Source: Klebsiella ornithinolytica NBRC 105727 = ATCC 31898 (lineage in GTDB: Bacteria > Pseudomonadota > Gammaproteobacteria > Enterobacterales > Enterobacteriaceae). Taken from it: DNA of 64,000 bases. Below, in pieces: positions 9,020 to 18,344 of the stretch (position 1 is its first letter; each line of letters starts with the position of its first letter). Made by a program: the position numbers and the translations under genes. The notes under the pieces are model-generated. The model saw nothing but the letters and a program-made list of their open reading frames with translations, did no database searches and was not told the DNA's origin. The stretch lies in NCBI RefSeq assembly GCF_001598295.1, contig NZ_BCYR01000001.1:558001-622000 (forward strand). Reading direction: 5' to 3'.

Positions 9020-10210
9020 TTACAGCAGTTCCGGATACTTCGTCATCTTCAGCGCCAGCTCAACGCCGCGTACTTCCGCCATCCCCTTCAGACGACCAAT
9101 CGCCGAATAGCCCGGGTTGGTTTTCTTACGCAGATCGTCCAGCATCTGGTGGCCATGGTCCGGACGGAACGGAATCGGACGCAGATCGCCCGCATGCTTG
9201 CGACGCAGCTCTTCGCTCAGAATCGCATCCACCACCGCCACCATATTGACGTCACCGGTCAGATGCGCCGCTTCGTGGAACGTTTTGGGGTTCTCTTCAC
9301 GGCAGGTCGAACGCAGATGAGTGAAGTGGATCCTGTCGCCGAAGGTTTCGACCATTTTCACCAGATCGTTATCGGCACGCACGCCGTAAGAACCGGTGCA
9401 CATCGTAAAGCCGTTGTTGATGCTGTCCACGGTCTCTTTCAGCCACTGCATGTCTTCGATAGTCGAAACGATACGCGGCAGACCGAGGATCGGACGCGGC
9501 GGATCGTCCGGGTGTACGGCCAACCGTACGCCAACCTCTTCGCATACCGGTACGATAGCACGCAGGAAGACGGCCATGTTCTCACGCAGCTGCGCTTTAT
9601 TGATATGGTCATATTCCGCCAGCCGCGCGCGGAACTGTTCGAGGGTATAGCCCTCTTCTGCGCCCGGTAAACCGGCAATAATATTGCGGGTCAGCTTTTC
9701 AATATCTGCTTCGCTCATCGCCGCAAAACGAGCCTGCGCCTGGCGCTGCTCCTCTTCACTGTAATCCGCCTCGGCGCCAGGGCGCTTAAGGATATGTAAC
9801 TCAAAAGCGGCAAACGCGATTTGGTCAAAACGCAAGGCTTTCGAACCGTCCGGCAGCTGGTACTCAAGGTCAGTGCGCGTCCAGTCGAGAATTGGCATGA
9901 AGTTATAGCAGACGGTATCAATCCCGCAGGCTGCCAGGTTACGAATGCTCTGCTGGTAGTTGGCGATCCAGGTCGCACACTGCCCGCTTTGGGTTTTGAT
10001 CTCTTCGTGTACCGGGATACTTTCCACGACCGACCACGTCAACCCTTTTTCCGCCAGCAGCGCCTGACGCTGTTTAATTTCGTCAACCGGCCAGACTTGA
10101 CCATTAGGAATATGGTGCAGTGCGGTGACCACACCCGTCGCGCCAGCCTGCCGTACATCATCAAGCGACACCGGATCGTTCGGTCCATACCAACGCCAGG
10201 TTTGTTCCAT
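9020..10210 (-). CDS. uxuA: Mannonate dehydratase
   Basis: Dehydrates D-mannonate to 2-keto-3-deoxygluconate, the third step of D-glucuronate breakdown, in the cytoplasm with Mn2+ or Fe2+. 396 residues, near the E. coli length of 394, with conserved family segments [19 protein letters not shown] and PFRPDHGH. Divergent from the oxidoreductase gene yeiQ, whose family includes fructuronate reductase, the enzyme that makes mannonate. In E. coli uxuA lies elsewhere with uxuB, so this placement is lineage-specific. A UxuR-like operator and a CRP-like site sit just upstream. Confidence 0.95.
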   Translation of the reverse strand: MEQTWRWYGPNDPVSLDDVRQAGATGVVTALHHIPNGQVWPVDEIKQRQALLAEKGLTWSVVESIPVHEEIKTQSGQCATWIANYQQSIRNLAACGIDTVCYNFMPILDWTRTDLEYQLPDGSKALRFDQIAFAAFELHILKRPGAEADYSEEEQRQAQARFAAMSEADIEKLTRNIIAGLPGAEEGYTLEQFRARLAEYDHINKAQLRENMAVFLRAIVPVCEEVGVRLAVHPDDPPRPILGLPRIVSTIEDMQWLKETVDSINNGFTMCTGSYGVRADNDLVKMVETFGDRIHFTHLRSTCREENPKTFHEAAHLTGDVNMVAVVDAILSEELRRKHAGDLRPIPFRPDHGHQMLDDLRKKTNPGYSAIGRLKGMAEVRGVELALKMTKYPELL

Positions 10211-10225
10211 CGCTATGCCCTCTCA

Positions 10226-10243
10226 AAGTTGTTATACCAATAA
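10226..10243. promoter_or_regulatory. UxuR/ExuR-like operator
   Basis: The sequence AAGTTGTTATACCAATAA resembles the hexuronate-repressor consensus AAATTGGTATACCAATTT and lies 16 bp before the uxuA start, suiting repression by a GntR-family UxuR/ExuR protein. Confidence 0.7.
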
Positions 10244-10308
10244 CACCAACATCAATGATGACTACCATACAGGCTTCTCGCCGGGGATCAATTTATCCCG
10301 CTAAATTG

Positions 10309-10324
10309 ATTGATCCAGCTCACA
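10309..10324. promoter_or_regulatory. CRP-like site between uxuA and yeiQ
   Basis: ATTGATCCAGCTCACA keeps the full TCACA half and three of five bases of the TGTGA half at correct spacing. About 98 bp from uxuA and 93 bp from yeiQ, so it could serve either promoter. Confidence 0.5.
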
Positions 10325-10416
10325 CTAAGCGTATAAATACGGCTCACCAATTTAATTTGTTGTCATATAACTTTACACTGGCATTGTTAATCATTGGTTA
10401 ATCAGGTGTGTAAAGA

Positions 10417-11883
10417 ATGACAACTATTGCTACCGCTACGCTGCCAGAAAGCGTGCAGCTTCCTCAGTACGATCGCAGCCAGCTGCGCTCGCGCATTGTG
10501 CACTTTGGCTTCGGGGCGTTTCATCGCGCTCATCAGGCCCTGCTTACCGATCGGGTGCTGAACGCCAGCGGCGGAGACTGGGGGATCTGCGAAATTAGCC
10601 TGTTCAGCGGCGACCGGCTGATGAGCCAGCTCCGTCAGCAGGACCACCTGTTCACCGTGCTGGAAAAAGGCGCGCACGGCAACCAGCCGATTGTCGTAGG
10701 CGCCGTTCACGAATGTCTGAATGCAAAGCTGGACTCTCTGCCCGCTATCATTGAAAAATTCTGCGAACCGCAGGTGGCCATCGTCTCGCTCACCATTACA
10801 GAGAAAGGCTACTGTATCGATCCCGCCAGCGGCACGCTGGACCTGACGCAGCCGCGCATTATTCACGATCTGGACAATCCCACGCTGCCGCAGTCGGTGC
10901 CGGGGATTCTGGTCGAAGCCTTGTCCCGCCGCCGCGAACGAGGCCTGCCGCCGTTTACGGTACTCTCCTGCGATAATATTCCTGATAACGGCCACGTGGT
11001 TAAAAATGCGGTTCTGGGCATGGCGGAGAAGCGCGCCCCCGAACTGGCGCAGTGGATCGCTGAACACGTCAGTTTTCCCGGCACCATGGTTGACCGTATT
11101 GTGCCCGCCGCCACCGATGAGTCGCTGGCTGAAATCAGCGCCGCACTCGGCGTAGAAGACCCATGCGCCATCAGCTGTGAGCCATTTATTCAGTGGGTGA
11201 TTGAGGATAACTTCGTGGCGGGCCGCCCGGCGTGGGAAATTGCCGGCGCCCAGATGACCGATAACGTGCTGCCGTGGGAACAGATGAAACTGCGGATGCT
11301 CAACGGCAGCCACTCCTTCCTTGCCTGGCTCGGCTACCTTGCCGGCCATGCGCATATCAGTGACTGCATGCAGGATGCGGTGCTGCGCAGCGCCGCTCGC
11401 CGACTGATGCTTGACGAACAGGCCCCGACGCTGGCTATCGAAGGCGTCAATCTGACGCACTATGCCGACAGTCTGATCGCGCGCTTCAGCAATCCAGCGC
11501 TTAAACATCGCACCTGGCAGATAGCGATGGACGGCAGTCAGAAGCTTCCACAGCGTATGCTTGACGGTATTCGCGTTCACCTGCAGCGCGGTAGCCGCTG
11601 GCCGTTGCTGGCGCTCGGCGTGGCGGGCTGGATGCGCTACGTCAGCGGTATAGATGATGCCGGTCAGGCTATCGATATTCGCGACCCGCTGAGCGAGAAG
11701 ATTCAGGCTCTGGTTGCCGGCAGCCGCAACGAGGAACGCGTCAGCGCCCTGCTATCCCTGGAAGAAATCTTCGGTCGCGACCTGCCGGGCAATACGCAGT
11801 TTGTAGACAACATCACCGCCGCCTGGCATCAGCTTTGTACCGTCGGTGCCCGCCAGGCTATCGCCAACGTGCCCGGGATTTAA
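10417..11883 (+). CDS. yeiQ: Mannitol dehydrogenase-family oxidoreductase YeiQ (fructuronate reductase-like)
   Basis: 488 residues of the polyol-specific long-chain dehydrogenase family (mannitol dehydrogenase, fructuronate and altronate reductases). An N-terminal NAD-binding segment VHFGFGAFHRAHQ (28-40) precedes the catalytic domain; the typical Lys-Asn-His region shows as KLRMLNGSHS (289-298). The length equals E. coli YeiQ. Placement opposite uxuA suggests it reduces D-fructuronate to D-mannonate, the UxuB step, which is an inference. Shared intergenic UxuR/CRP-like sites support co-regulation. Confidence 0.88.
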   Translation: MTTIATATLPESVQLPQYDRSQLRSRIVHFGFGAFHRAHQALLTDRVLNASGGDWGICEISLFSGDRLMSQLRQQDHLFTVLEKGAHGNQPIVVGAVHECLNAKLDSLPAIIEKFCEPQVAIVSLTITEKGYCIDPASGTLDLTQPRIIHDLDNPTLPQSVPGILVEALSRRRERGLPPFTVLSCDNIPDNGHVVKNAVLGMAEKRAPELAQWIAEHVSFPGTMVDRIVPAATDESLAEISAALGVEDPCAISCEPFIQWVIEDNFVAGRPAWEIAGAQMTDNVLPWEQMKLRMLNGSHSFLAWLGYLAGHAHISDCMQDAVLRSAARRLMLDEQAPTLAIEGVNLTHYADSLIARFSNPALKHRTWQIAMDGSQKLPQRMLDGIRVHLQRGSRWPLLALGVAGWMRYVSGIDDAGQAIDIRDPLSEKIQALVAGSRNEERVSALLSLEEIFGRDLPGNTQFVDNITAAWHQLCTVGARQAIANVPGI

Positions 11884-12004
11884 CAATTGCTGCTCTTTTG
11901 CGGACAGAATTCTTTTCTGTCCGCCGTAGCCCTTCTCTTTTCCCCTTTTTTTCGTCAGGATAGTCTCAACTGTTACAACATTACATTTGTATCCTGGAGA
12001 AAAT

Positions 12005-12982
12005 GTGACCAAAACCAACTTGATCACGGGGTTTCTCGGCAGCGGTAAAACGACCTCGATTCTTCATCTGCTGGCCCACAAGCCTGCAGATGAAAAATGG
12101 GCCGTGCTGGTTAATGAGTTTGGCGAAGTGGGTATCGATGGCGCTTTGCTGGCCGATAGCGGCGCCCTGCTCAAAGAAATTCCCGGCGGCTGTATGTGCT
12201 GCGTCAACGGCCTGCCGATGCAGGTGGGGTTGAATACCCTGCTGCGCCAGGGGAAACCGGATCGTCTGCTGATTGAGCCTACCGGGCTCGGCCATCCCAA
12301 ACAAATTCTCGATATTCTGACCGCCGCCGTCTACGAGCCGTGGATCGATCTTCTCGCCACCCTGTGCGTGCTGGATCCCCGCCAGCTGCTGGACAGTAAA
12401 GTCATGGCGAACGACAACTTCCGCGATCAGCTGGCGGCGGCCGATGTCATTATCAGCAATAAAACGGACCGGATGACGGCGGAAAGCGAACAGGCCTTTG
12501 ACGCCTGGTGGCAGGAACACGCGGGCGAGCGACTGCATATTGGCGCCACCCACGGCAATATCGACCCGAAGCTGCTGGATTTACCGCGCCGGAATCTGAC
12601 ACCGCTGCCGGAAAGTGCCGAACATGCGCACAGTCACGGGCATAAAAAAGGTCTGGCCGCGCTCAGCCTGCCGGCCCACCAACGCTGGCGACGGAGCCTC
12701 AACAGCGGTCAGGGCTACCAGGCCTGCGGCTGGATCTTTGATGCCGATACGACCTTTGATACGATTGGCCTGCTTGAGTGGGCTCGTCTGGCGCCGGTTG
12801 CCCGCGTCAAAGGCGTGATGCGTATTGCCGAAGGCCTGGTACGTATTAACCGTCAGGGACTTGATCTGCATATTGAAACCCAAAACGTTGCGCCCCCGGA
12901 CAGCCGTATTGAGCTGATTACCGAATCCGAGGCGGACTGGAATGCGTTACAAGCCTCTTTGTTGAAACTTCGTTTAGGTTAA
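12005..12982 (+). CDS. yeiR: COG0523-family zinc-binding GTPase YeiR
   Basis: 325 residues. Walker A is GFLGSGKT (9-16), and the family metal motif CxCC is Cys63-Met-Cys65-Cys66; a His-rich stretch lies around 204-211 (HAHSHGHKK). E. coli YeiR binds zinc and hydrolyses GTP, probably as a metallochaperone. A GTG start at 12005 was chosen because it follows GGAGA (11996-12000) and reproduces the E. coli N-terminus; an in-frame TTG at 11987 would overlap that ribosome site. It lies 42 bp before lpxT on the same strand. Confidence 0.93.
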   Translation: MTKTNLITGFLGSGKTTSILHLLAHKPADEKWAVLVNEFGEVGIDGALLADSGALLKEIPGGCMCCVNGLPMQVGLNTLLRQGKPDRLLIEPTGLGHPKQILDILTAAVYEPWIDLLATLCVLDPRQLLDSKVMANDNFRDQLAAADVIISNKTDRMTAESEQAFDAWWQEHAGERLHIGATHGNIDPKLLDLPRRNLTPLPESAEHAHSHGHKKGLAALSLPAHQRWRRSLNSGQGYQACGWIFDADTTFDTIGLLEWARLAPVARVKGVMRIAEGLVRINRQGLDLHIETQNVAPPDSRIELITESEADWNALQASLLKLRLG

Positions 12983-13024
12983 GGCGGGTATGTTTCCCGC
13001 CGTCTTACACAACTCGCAACTGTT

Positions 13025-13732
13025 ATGATTAAAAACCGAATTCCCCTGATCCTGCTGCTTAACGCTGCGGGCTTTGCTCTCTTTTTTTCGTGGTATTTGC
13101 CCGCGAATCATGGTTTCTGGTTGCCGCTGGATTCCGCCATTTTCCACTTCTTTAACCAGGGTGTAGGAAAGAGTCAGGCCTATGCCTGGCTGCTGGCTAT
13201 CATCAATAACCGGGCTTTCGACGCCTGCTCTTTGCTGGCGATGGGCGCCCTGATGCTGAGCTTCTGGTTGAAGGAGCAAAGCGCCGGTCGCCGTCGGATC
13301 GTCATTATCGGCCTGGTCATGTTGCTGTTCGCGGTAGTCATTAATCAGCTGGCGCAGCATCTGATGCCGGTTAAACGCGCCAGCCCGTCGCTCGCGTTCA
13401 GCGATATTGTAAAAGTGAGTGATGTTGTCGCCTTCCCGACCAAAGATGCGTCGAAAGACAGTTTTCCCGGCGATCACGGCATGATGCTGCTGATCTTCGC
13501 CACCTTCATGTGGCGCTATTTTGGCCGTCGGGCGTTTGCTATTGCCCTGACTATTTTTGTTGTTTTCGCTTTTCCGCGGGTCATGATCGGCGCCCACTGG
13601 TTTACCGATATTGCCGTTGGCTCATTGACCGCCGTCCTCATTGGCATTCCCTGGGTTCTGATGACACCGTTAAGCGACATATTGATCGCCTGGTTTAACC
13701 GTTCGCTTCCCGGCGGAGTGGGTAAAAATTAA
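13025..13732 (+). CDS. lpxT: Lipid A 1-diphosphate synthase LpxT
   Basis: Transfers phosphate from undecaprenyl pyrophosphate to the 1-phosphate of lipid A on the periplasmic face of the inner membrane. 235 residues with about six membrane spans and PAP2 phosphatase motifs: KRASP (117-121), PGDH (148-151, where many family members have PSGH), and Arg185, His191 and Asp195 in RVMIGAHWFTD. E. coli LpxT shares the PGDH form, so this is normal for the subfamily. In E. coli activity is inhibited by PmrR under PmrA control. Followed by a terminator. Confidence 0.95.
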   Translation: MIKNRIPLILLLNAAGFALFFSWYLPANHGFWLPLDSAIFHFFNQGVGKSQAYAWLLAIINNRAFDACSLLAMGALMLSFWLKEQSAGRRRIVIIGLVMLLFAVVINQLAQHLMPVKRASPSLAFSDIVKVSDVVAFPTKDASKDSFPGDHGMMLLIFATFMWRYFGRRAFAIALTIFVVFAFPRVMIGAHWFTDIAVGSLTAVLIGIPWVLMTPLSDILIAWFNRSLPGGVGKN

Positions 13733-14157
13733 TCTCTTCCTTACATATTATTAACTATATCCATAAGGGATCGTTCTCGGTCCCTTTTTTATTTGCCCGT
13801 GTTTTTATCGCCAACGTCATCTTCCTGTCACATTAATCGTCTTACAAATGAAGCAATTGCATATTTTTTACCCACAATTGCCGCTATTTTGCGCTTTCCC
13901 GACGATTCACTTTTAGATGCACAAATTCTTATAAGAAATCTCGCAAAACCGCTCGCCATCCCACGTTTGATAGGGTAATCTCAATCTCGTTTTGCCTTTC
14001 CAGTAACCTCAATCCGGCTCAAAAATAAATTTGTGCGGTATCCCACAAATTTAGGTTTAAGGAATTGTCTCATTGCTGGCAGGTATTTAGGCTCTAACAC
14101 GTTTGGCATTTTTTATAACGACATTGTCGTTAAGGACAACAAGGGAAAACAAACCAC
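13733..14157. other. Long leader region of mepS
   Basis: 425 bp with no convincing gene. It contains the lpxT terminator, an AT-rich tract (13740-13930) and, close to mepS, a palindrome ACGACATTGTCGT (14118-14130). An open frame of 61 codons at 13793-13978 lacks a ribosome site and is probably chance. The mepS promoter is expected here; no single hexamer pair stood out. Confidence 0.5.
13765..13790 (+). terminator. lpxT intrinsic terminator
   Basis: AAGGGA (13765-13770) pairs with TCCCTT (13781-13786), followed by a T-run. A short but clear rho-independent terminator 32 bp after lpxT. Confidence 0.7.
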
Positions 14158-14730
14158 ATGGTCAAATCTCAGCCGATTTTGAGATATATCTTGCGGGTAG
14201 TGCCCGCGATAGCAGTGGCAGTTTTGCTCTCTGCCTGTAGTTCGACAAGTAGTACCGCAAAGAATATGCATTCTGAGACGCATGCTGTGGGTAGTGGCGA
14301 TTTATCATCACTGCAAGCCTCTCAGGATGAATTTGAAAAGATGGTCAGCAACCTGGACGTTAAGTCCCGTTTGATGGACCAGTATGCCAGCTGGAAAGGC
14401 GTGCGTTACCGCCTCGGCGGCAGCACCCGGAAAGGCATTGATTGCTCTGCTTTCGTGCAGCGTACTTTCCGTGAACAATTTGGTCTGGAACTGCCGCGCT
14501 CCACTTCAGAGCAGCAGGATTCCGGCAAGTCCATTTCACGCTCTCAACTGCGTACTGGCGATTTAGTTCTGTTCCGGGCGGGTTCCACCGGTCGCCACGT
14601 CGGTATCTATATCGGCAACGATCAGTTCGTCCATGCTTCCACCAGCAGCGGTGTGACTATCTCCAGCATGAACGAACCGTACTGGAAGAAGCGCTATAAC
14701 GAAGCGCGACGAGTTCTGAGCCGCTCGTAA
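14158..14730 (+). CDS. mepS: Murein DD-endopeptidase MepS (Spr), lipoprotein
   Basis: Outer-membrane-anchored NlpC/P60 hydrolase that cuts D-Ala-mDAP cross-links so new glycan can be inserted during cell elongation. 190 residues: signal peptide with lipobox LSAC (acylated Cys27), a linker, and the catalytic domain with Cys96 (DCSAF), His147 (GRHVG) and His159 (FVHAS). In E. coli its level is set by degradation through NlpI-Prc. The ATG follows AAGGGAAAAC. A strong terminator follows, so it is probably transcribed alone from a long leader. Confidence 0.96.
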   Translation: MVKSQPILRYILRVVPAIAVAVLLSACSSTSSTAKNMHSETHAVGSGDLSSLQASQDEFEKMVSNLDVKSRLMDQYASWKGVRYRLGGSTRKGIDCSAFVQRTFREQFGLELPRSTSEQQDSGKSISRSQLRTGDLVLFRAGSTGRHVGIYIGNDQFVHASTSSGVTISSMNEPYWKKRYNEARRVLSRS

Positions 14731-14776
14731 TCCTTTCTGTCGTCAGTTATCCCTTGGCTGACGTTCAGAACAAAAA

Positions 14777-14803
14777 AACACTGCTGAGGCGGTGTTTTTT
14801 TTT
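14777..14803 (+). terminator. mepS intrinsic terminator
   Basis: AACACTGC (14777-14784) pairs with GCGGTGTT (14789-14796) around a TGAG tetraloop, with one G-U pair, followed by a run of T to 14803. Confidence 0.9.
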
Positions 14804-14857
14804 GCCTGTTTACATATGAATGCCGCAATATAAGCTATCCCTTTTAGTGGCGATAGA

Positions 14858-14869
14858 GAAAACGTTTTC
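14858..14869. promoter_or_regulatory. Palindrome GAAAACGTTTTC upstream of pdeN
   Basis: Perfect 12-bp palindrome, extended outside by GATA and TATC, 49 bp before the pdeN start. The AAACGTTT core is typical of LacI-family operators such as PurR. The regulator is unknown. Confidence 0.45.
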
Positions 14870-14917
14870 TATCAACCCATTGGCGCAACTCATTAACACG
14901 GACCGACTATATAGCCT

Positions 14918-16480
14918 ATGCTTACCCGTTACCTGTCACCCCGGCGTAATATCTGGCTGACCAGCATACTCATCGGAGTGATCGTCGCCCTGCTGGCCGG
15001 TAGCATTCAGGTTATGGTGATTTACCATAGCCGGTCTGAACGTTTTGACAGTATCATCGACAACGTCAACGTCTACCTGACCGATTACTTTAGCCAGCTC
15101 GAGAAGACCATGGCCGACCTGCAGCCGCTGGTCGATCAAAAATGTGAAAATATTGCGTCAGGCCTGACCGCACGGGCAGCCTTTAGCCCAAACGTGCGCG
15201 CGTTTTTGCTGGTGAAAGATGGCGTCGCCTTTTGCTCCTCCGCCACCGGCCCCATGAACACCCCTCTGGTACAGCTCATTCCACATCTCGATACCCATAA
15301 AGCGGTCGATATGCTGCTCCTGCCGGGGACGCCGATGATGCCTGGTAATGCCGCCCTGGCGATGTGGGTACGCAACCCGCACGGCGGTAACGATGGCGTT
15401 TTCGTCTCAATCAATACCAACCTGACACCCTATATTCTTTACTCCGCCCGACAGAACGATTTCAGCAGCATCGCGCTGGTTGTCAACGATACCGCCCTTT
15501 CCACCCTGACCAACCGCCTTATTGACCCGCAAAGCCTGCACGCAGAGCCCATTCGCCAGATACAAATCAAAGGGGTGCCGCTGAAGGTCTATCTCTATGC
15601 CAACAGCTGGCTCTCGGAAAATACACAATTCTCGCTGCTGCTCGGCGTCATGTGCGGTCTGCTGGCAGGCCTGGTGAGTTACTACGTGCTGACGCTGAAA
15701 TCCGATCCGCGTAAAGCCATTCTGCTGGGGATAAAAAACAATCAGTTCTATGTTGTTTATCAACCGGTAGTCAAAGCCGATACCCTGCGCATTAGCGGTA
15801 TTGAAGTACTGATGCGCTGGCGCCATCCGGTAGCCGGGGAAATTCCGCCCGACGTGTTTATTAACCTGGCTGAAACGCAGCAAGTGATTGTGCCGCTCAC
15901 GCATCATTTATTAGCGCTGATCGCTCGCGACGCGTCGGCCCTGCAAAAAGTTCTGCCCGCCGGCAGCAAGCTGGGGCTGAATATTTCACCGTCCCATCTG
16001 CATGCCGACGAGTTTCAGGATGATCTTCGGCAGTTCGCTGCATCCATGCCAGCCAACCACTTCAATGTGGTTCTCGAAATTACCGAACGTGCGATGATCG
16101 ATAAAAACAAGTCGCTGGCCATCTTTGACTGGCTGCATGAGCAGGGATTTGAGATTGCGATTGACGATTTTGGTACCGGGCATAGTGCGCTTATCTACCT
16201 CGAGCGTTATAAATTTGACTATCTGAAAATCGATCGCGGCTTCGTGCAGGCTATCGGAACCGAGACCGTCACCTCCCCGGTGCTGGATGCGGTACTGACG
16301 CTGAGCCGCCGCCTGCAGCTCATGACCGTTGCGGAAGGGGTCGAAACGCCGGAGCAAGCGGAGTGGTTACGCAAACATGGCGTAAACTTCCTGCAGGGCT
16401 ATTGGCTGAGCCGTCCGCTGCCGCTGGAAGAGCTGATCGCGGCACATGATGAACCGGCTAAATATTTTGCCGCCCGGTAA
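14918..16480 (+). CDS. pdeN: CSS-EAL cyclic-di-GMP phosphodiesterase PdeN (Rtn)
   Basis: Inner-membrane enzyme that hydrolyses c-di-GMP to pGpG. 520 residues: membrane span about 12-35, periplasmic CSS domain with Cys76 and the motif Cys106-Ser-Ser (a redox-responsive disulfide in relatives), second span about 238-260, then a cytoplasmic EAL domain. The signature appears as EVL (296-298) in place of EAL, with intact NISP, DDFGTG (416-421), KID (437-439) and EGVE (473-476), so activity is likely. It starts at an ATG matching the E. coli protein. An operator-like palindrome lies upstream. Confidence 0.94.
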   Translation: MLTRYLSPRRNIWLTSILIGVIVALLAGSIQVMVIYHSRSERFDSIIDNVNVYLTDYFSQLEKTMADLQPLVDQKCENIASGLTARAAFSPNVRAFLLVKDGVAFCSSATGPMNTPLVQLIPHLDTHKAVDMLLLPGTPMMPGNAALAMWVRNPHGGNDGVFVSINTNLTPYILYSARQNDFSSIALVVNDTALSTLTNRLIDPQSLHAEPIRQIQIKGVPLKVYLYANSWLSENTQFSLLLGVMCGLLAGLVSYYVLTLKSDPRKAILLGIKNNQFYVVYQPVVKADTLRISGIEVLMRWRHPVAGEIPPDVFINLAETQQVIVPLTHHLLALIARDASALQKVLPAGSKLGLNISPSHLHADEFQDDLRQFAASMPANHFNVVLEITERAMIDKNKSLAIFDWLHEQGFEIAIDDFGTGHSALIYLERYKFDYLKIDRGFVQAIGTETVTSPVLDAVLTLSRRLQLMTVAEGVETPEQAEWLRKHGVNFLQGYWLSRPLPLEELIAAHDEPAKYFAAR

Positions 16481-16523
16481 CGGCCCTTTATGATGTCTGC
16501 CCACAGAGGATATTAATCTGGCT

Positions 16524-18335
16524 ATGTTTGCGCGTGTCTGCCTGATATTACTGACCCTGTTCAGCCTGAATAGTCAGGCGCAAACCATAACCATAAAAGA
16601 GGGCAGCACTTTTGCCATCATTGGCGAACCGAAATACGCCGCCGGCTTTGACCATTTTGATTATGCTAATCCCCATGCCCCGAAAGGGGGAACCCTGGTC
16701 AACGCCACCATTGGCACCTTCGACAACTTCAACCGCTATGCGCTGCGCGGCAACCCGGGAGTACGTACCGACGCGCTGTACGACACGCTGTTCACTACGT
16801 CCGATGATGAACCGGGCAGCTATTATCCCCTCATTGCCGCGGACACGCGCTACGCCGATGATTTCTCGTGGATGGAGATAACCCTCAATCCGCGCGCCCG
16901 TTTTCATGATGGCAGCCCGATTACCGCCGGCGATGTCGCCTTCACGTTCCACAAATTTATGACCGAAGGGGTGCCGCAGTTCCGCTTGTTCTACAAGGGG
17001 ACCCGCGTCGAGGCCATTGCGCCGCGCACCGTGCGTATTACCCTGGCGCAGCCCGGCAAGGAGAACATGCTGAGTCTGCTCTCCCTGCCGGTGATGCCGG
17101 AGGCATTCTGGCGTCACCATAAGCTCAGCGACCCGCTCTCTACCCCGCCGCTGGCCAGCGGCCCCTATCGGATTACCGACTGGCGGATGGGTCAGTACAT
17201 CATCTACTCCCGGGTGAAGGACTACTGGGCGGCCGACCTGCCGGTGAACCGCGGGCGCTGGAACTTCGACACGCTACGCTACGACTACTACCTCGATGAT
17301 AATGTCGCCTTTGAAGCCTTTAAGGCCGGCGCCGTCGACCGGCGAGCAGAGACGATGGCCAAAAACTGGTCGACCCGTTATGTCGGACGCAATTTTACCC
17401 ACGGCTATATCGTCAAAGATGAGTACCCGAATACCTCGGCACAGGATACCCAATGGCTGGCATTCAATATCCAGCGCCCGGTGTTCAACGACCGCCAGGT
17501 CCGGGAAGCCATCACCCTCGCCTTCGATTTCGAGTGGATGAACAAGGCGCTGTTTTATGGCGCCTACAGCCGGGCCAGCAGCTACTTTCAGAATACGGAG
17601 TATGCGGCGCGTCAGGCGCCCGATGCCGAAGAGCTCGCTCTGCTGATGCCAATGAAAGCCGATCTGCCGCCGGAGGTCTTCACCTCCGTCTATCAGCCGC
17701 CGCGATCCCGCGGCGATGGGTTCGATCGCACCAATCTGCTGCAGGCCGATGCGTTGCTTAAGCAGGCGGGCTGGGTGCTGAAAAACCAGCGCCGGATCAA
17801 CGCCGTCACCGGTAAGCCGCTGCGCTTTGAACTGCTGCTGCCTTCCGGGGGCAACGATCGCTGGGTGCTGCCGTTCCAGCATAATCTCCAGCGCCTCGGT
17901 ATTACGATGGATATTCGCCAGGTCGATAATTCGCAGTACAGTAACCGCCGACGCAGTCGTGACTACGATATGATGCCCATCGTCTGGCGCGCGACGCCCT
18001 GGCCCGGAACCGACCTGCAAATCTCCTGGGATTCGTCATATATTCACTCCAGCTACAATGCGCCCGGGGTTCAGAGTCCGGTGGTAGACAAACTGATTGC
18101 GCAGATCATCCGCTGGCAGGGTAATAAGCAAAAGCTCCTGCCCCTGGGTCGCGCGCTGGACCGGGTGCTGACCTGGAACTATTACATGCTGCCGATGTGG
18201 TATATGGCGCAGGACAGGACGGCGTACTGGGATAAATTCTCCTTCCCGCAGACCCGTCCCGTTTATTCATCCGGGTTTGACACCTGGTGGTATGACGTGA
18301 ACAAAGCGGCAAAACTGCCCGCGGACAAACGGTAA
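16524..18335 (+). CDS. yejA: Peptide ABC transporter, periplasmic binding protein YejA
   Basis: 603-residue solute-binding protein of the SBP_bac_5 family, with a cleavable signal peptide (residues 1-19, ending NSQAQ). It delivers oligopeptides to YejBE; in E. coli the YejABEF system takes up microcin C and some antimicrobial peptides. Family features include WLAFNIQRPVFNDRQVREA (about 312-330). First gene of yejABEF, 9 bp before yejB. It begins 43 bp after pdeN, so read-through from pdeN is possible. Confidence 0.95.
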   Translation: MFARVCLILLTLFSLNSQAQTITIKEGSTFAIIGEPKYAAGFDHFDYANPHAPKGGTLVNATIGTFDNFNRYALRGNPGVRTDALYDTLFTTSDDEPGSYYPLIAADTRYADDFSWMEITLNPRARFHDGSPITAGDVAFTFHKFMTEGVPQFRLFYKGTRVEAIAPRTVRITLAQPGKENMLSLLSLPVMPEAFWRHHKLSDPLSTPPLASGPYRITDWRMGQYIIYSRVKDYWAADLPVNRGRWNFDTLRYDYYLDDNVAFEAFKAGAVDRRAETMAKNWSTRYVGRNFTHGYIVKDEYPNTSAQDTQWLAFNIQRPVFNDRQVREAITLAFDFEWMNKALFYGAYSRASSYFQNTEYAARQAPDAEELALLMPMKADLPPEVFTSVYQPPRSRGDGFDRTNLLQADALLKQAGWVLKNQRRINAVTGKPLRFELLLPSGGNDRWVLPFQHNLQRLGITMDIRQVDNSQYSNRRRSRDYDMMPIVWRATPWPGTDLQISWDSSYIHSSYNAPGVQSPVVDKLIAQIIRWQGNKQKLLPLGRALDRVLTWNYYMLPMWYMAQDRTAYWDKFSFPQTRPVYSSGFDTWWYDVNKAAKLPADKR

Positions 18336-18344
18336 GGAATAACG

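Noticed and set aside
11961..11990. Possible Zur box before yeiR (TGTTACAACA)
   Set aside because: The palindrome is too short and lacks the long AT-rich centre of the Zur consensus; zinc control remains only a guess.
13793..13978. 61-codon frame upstream of mepS
   Set aside because: No ribosome site and low-complexity start; better read as part of the leader.
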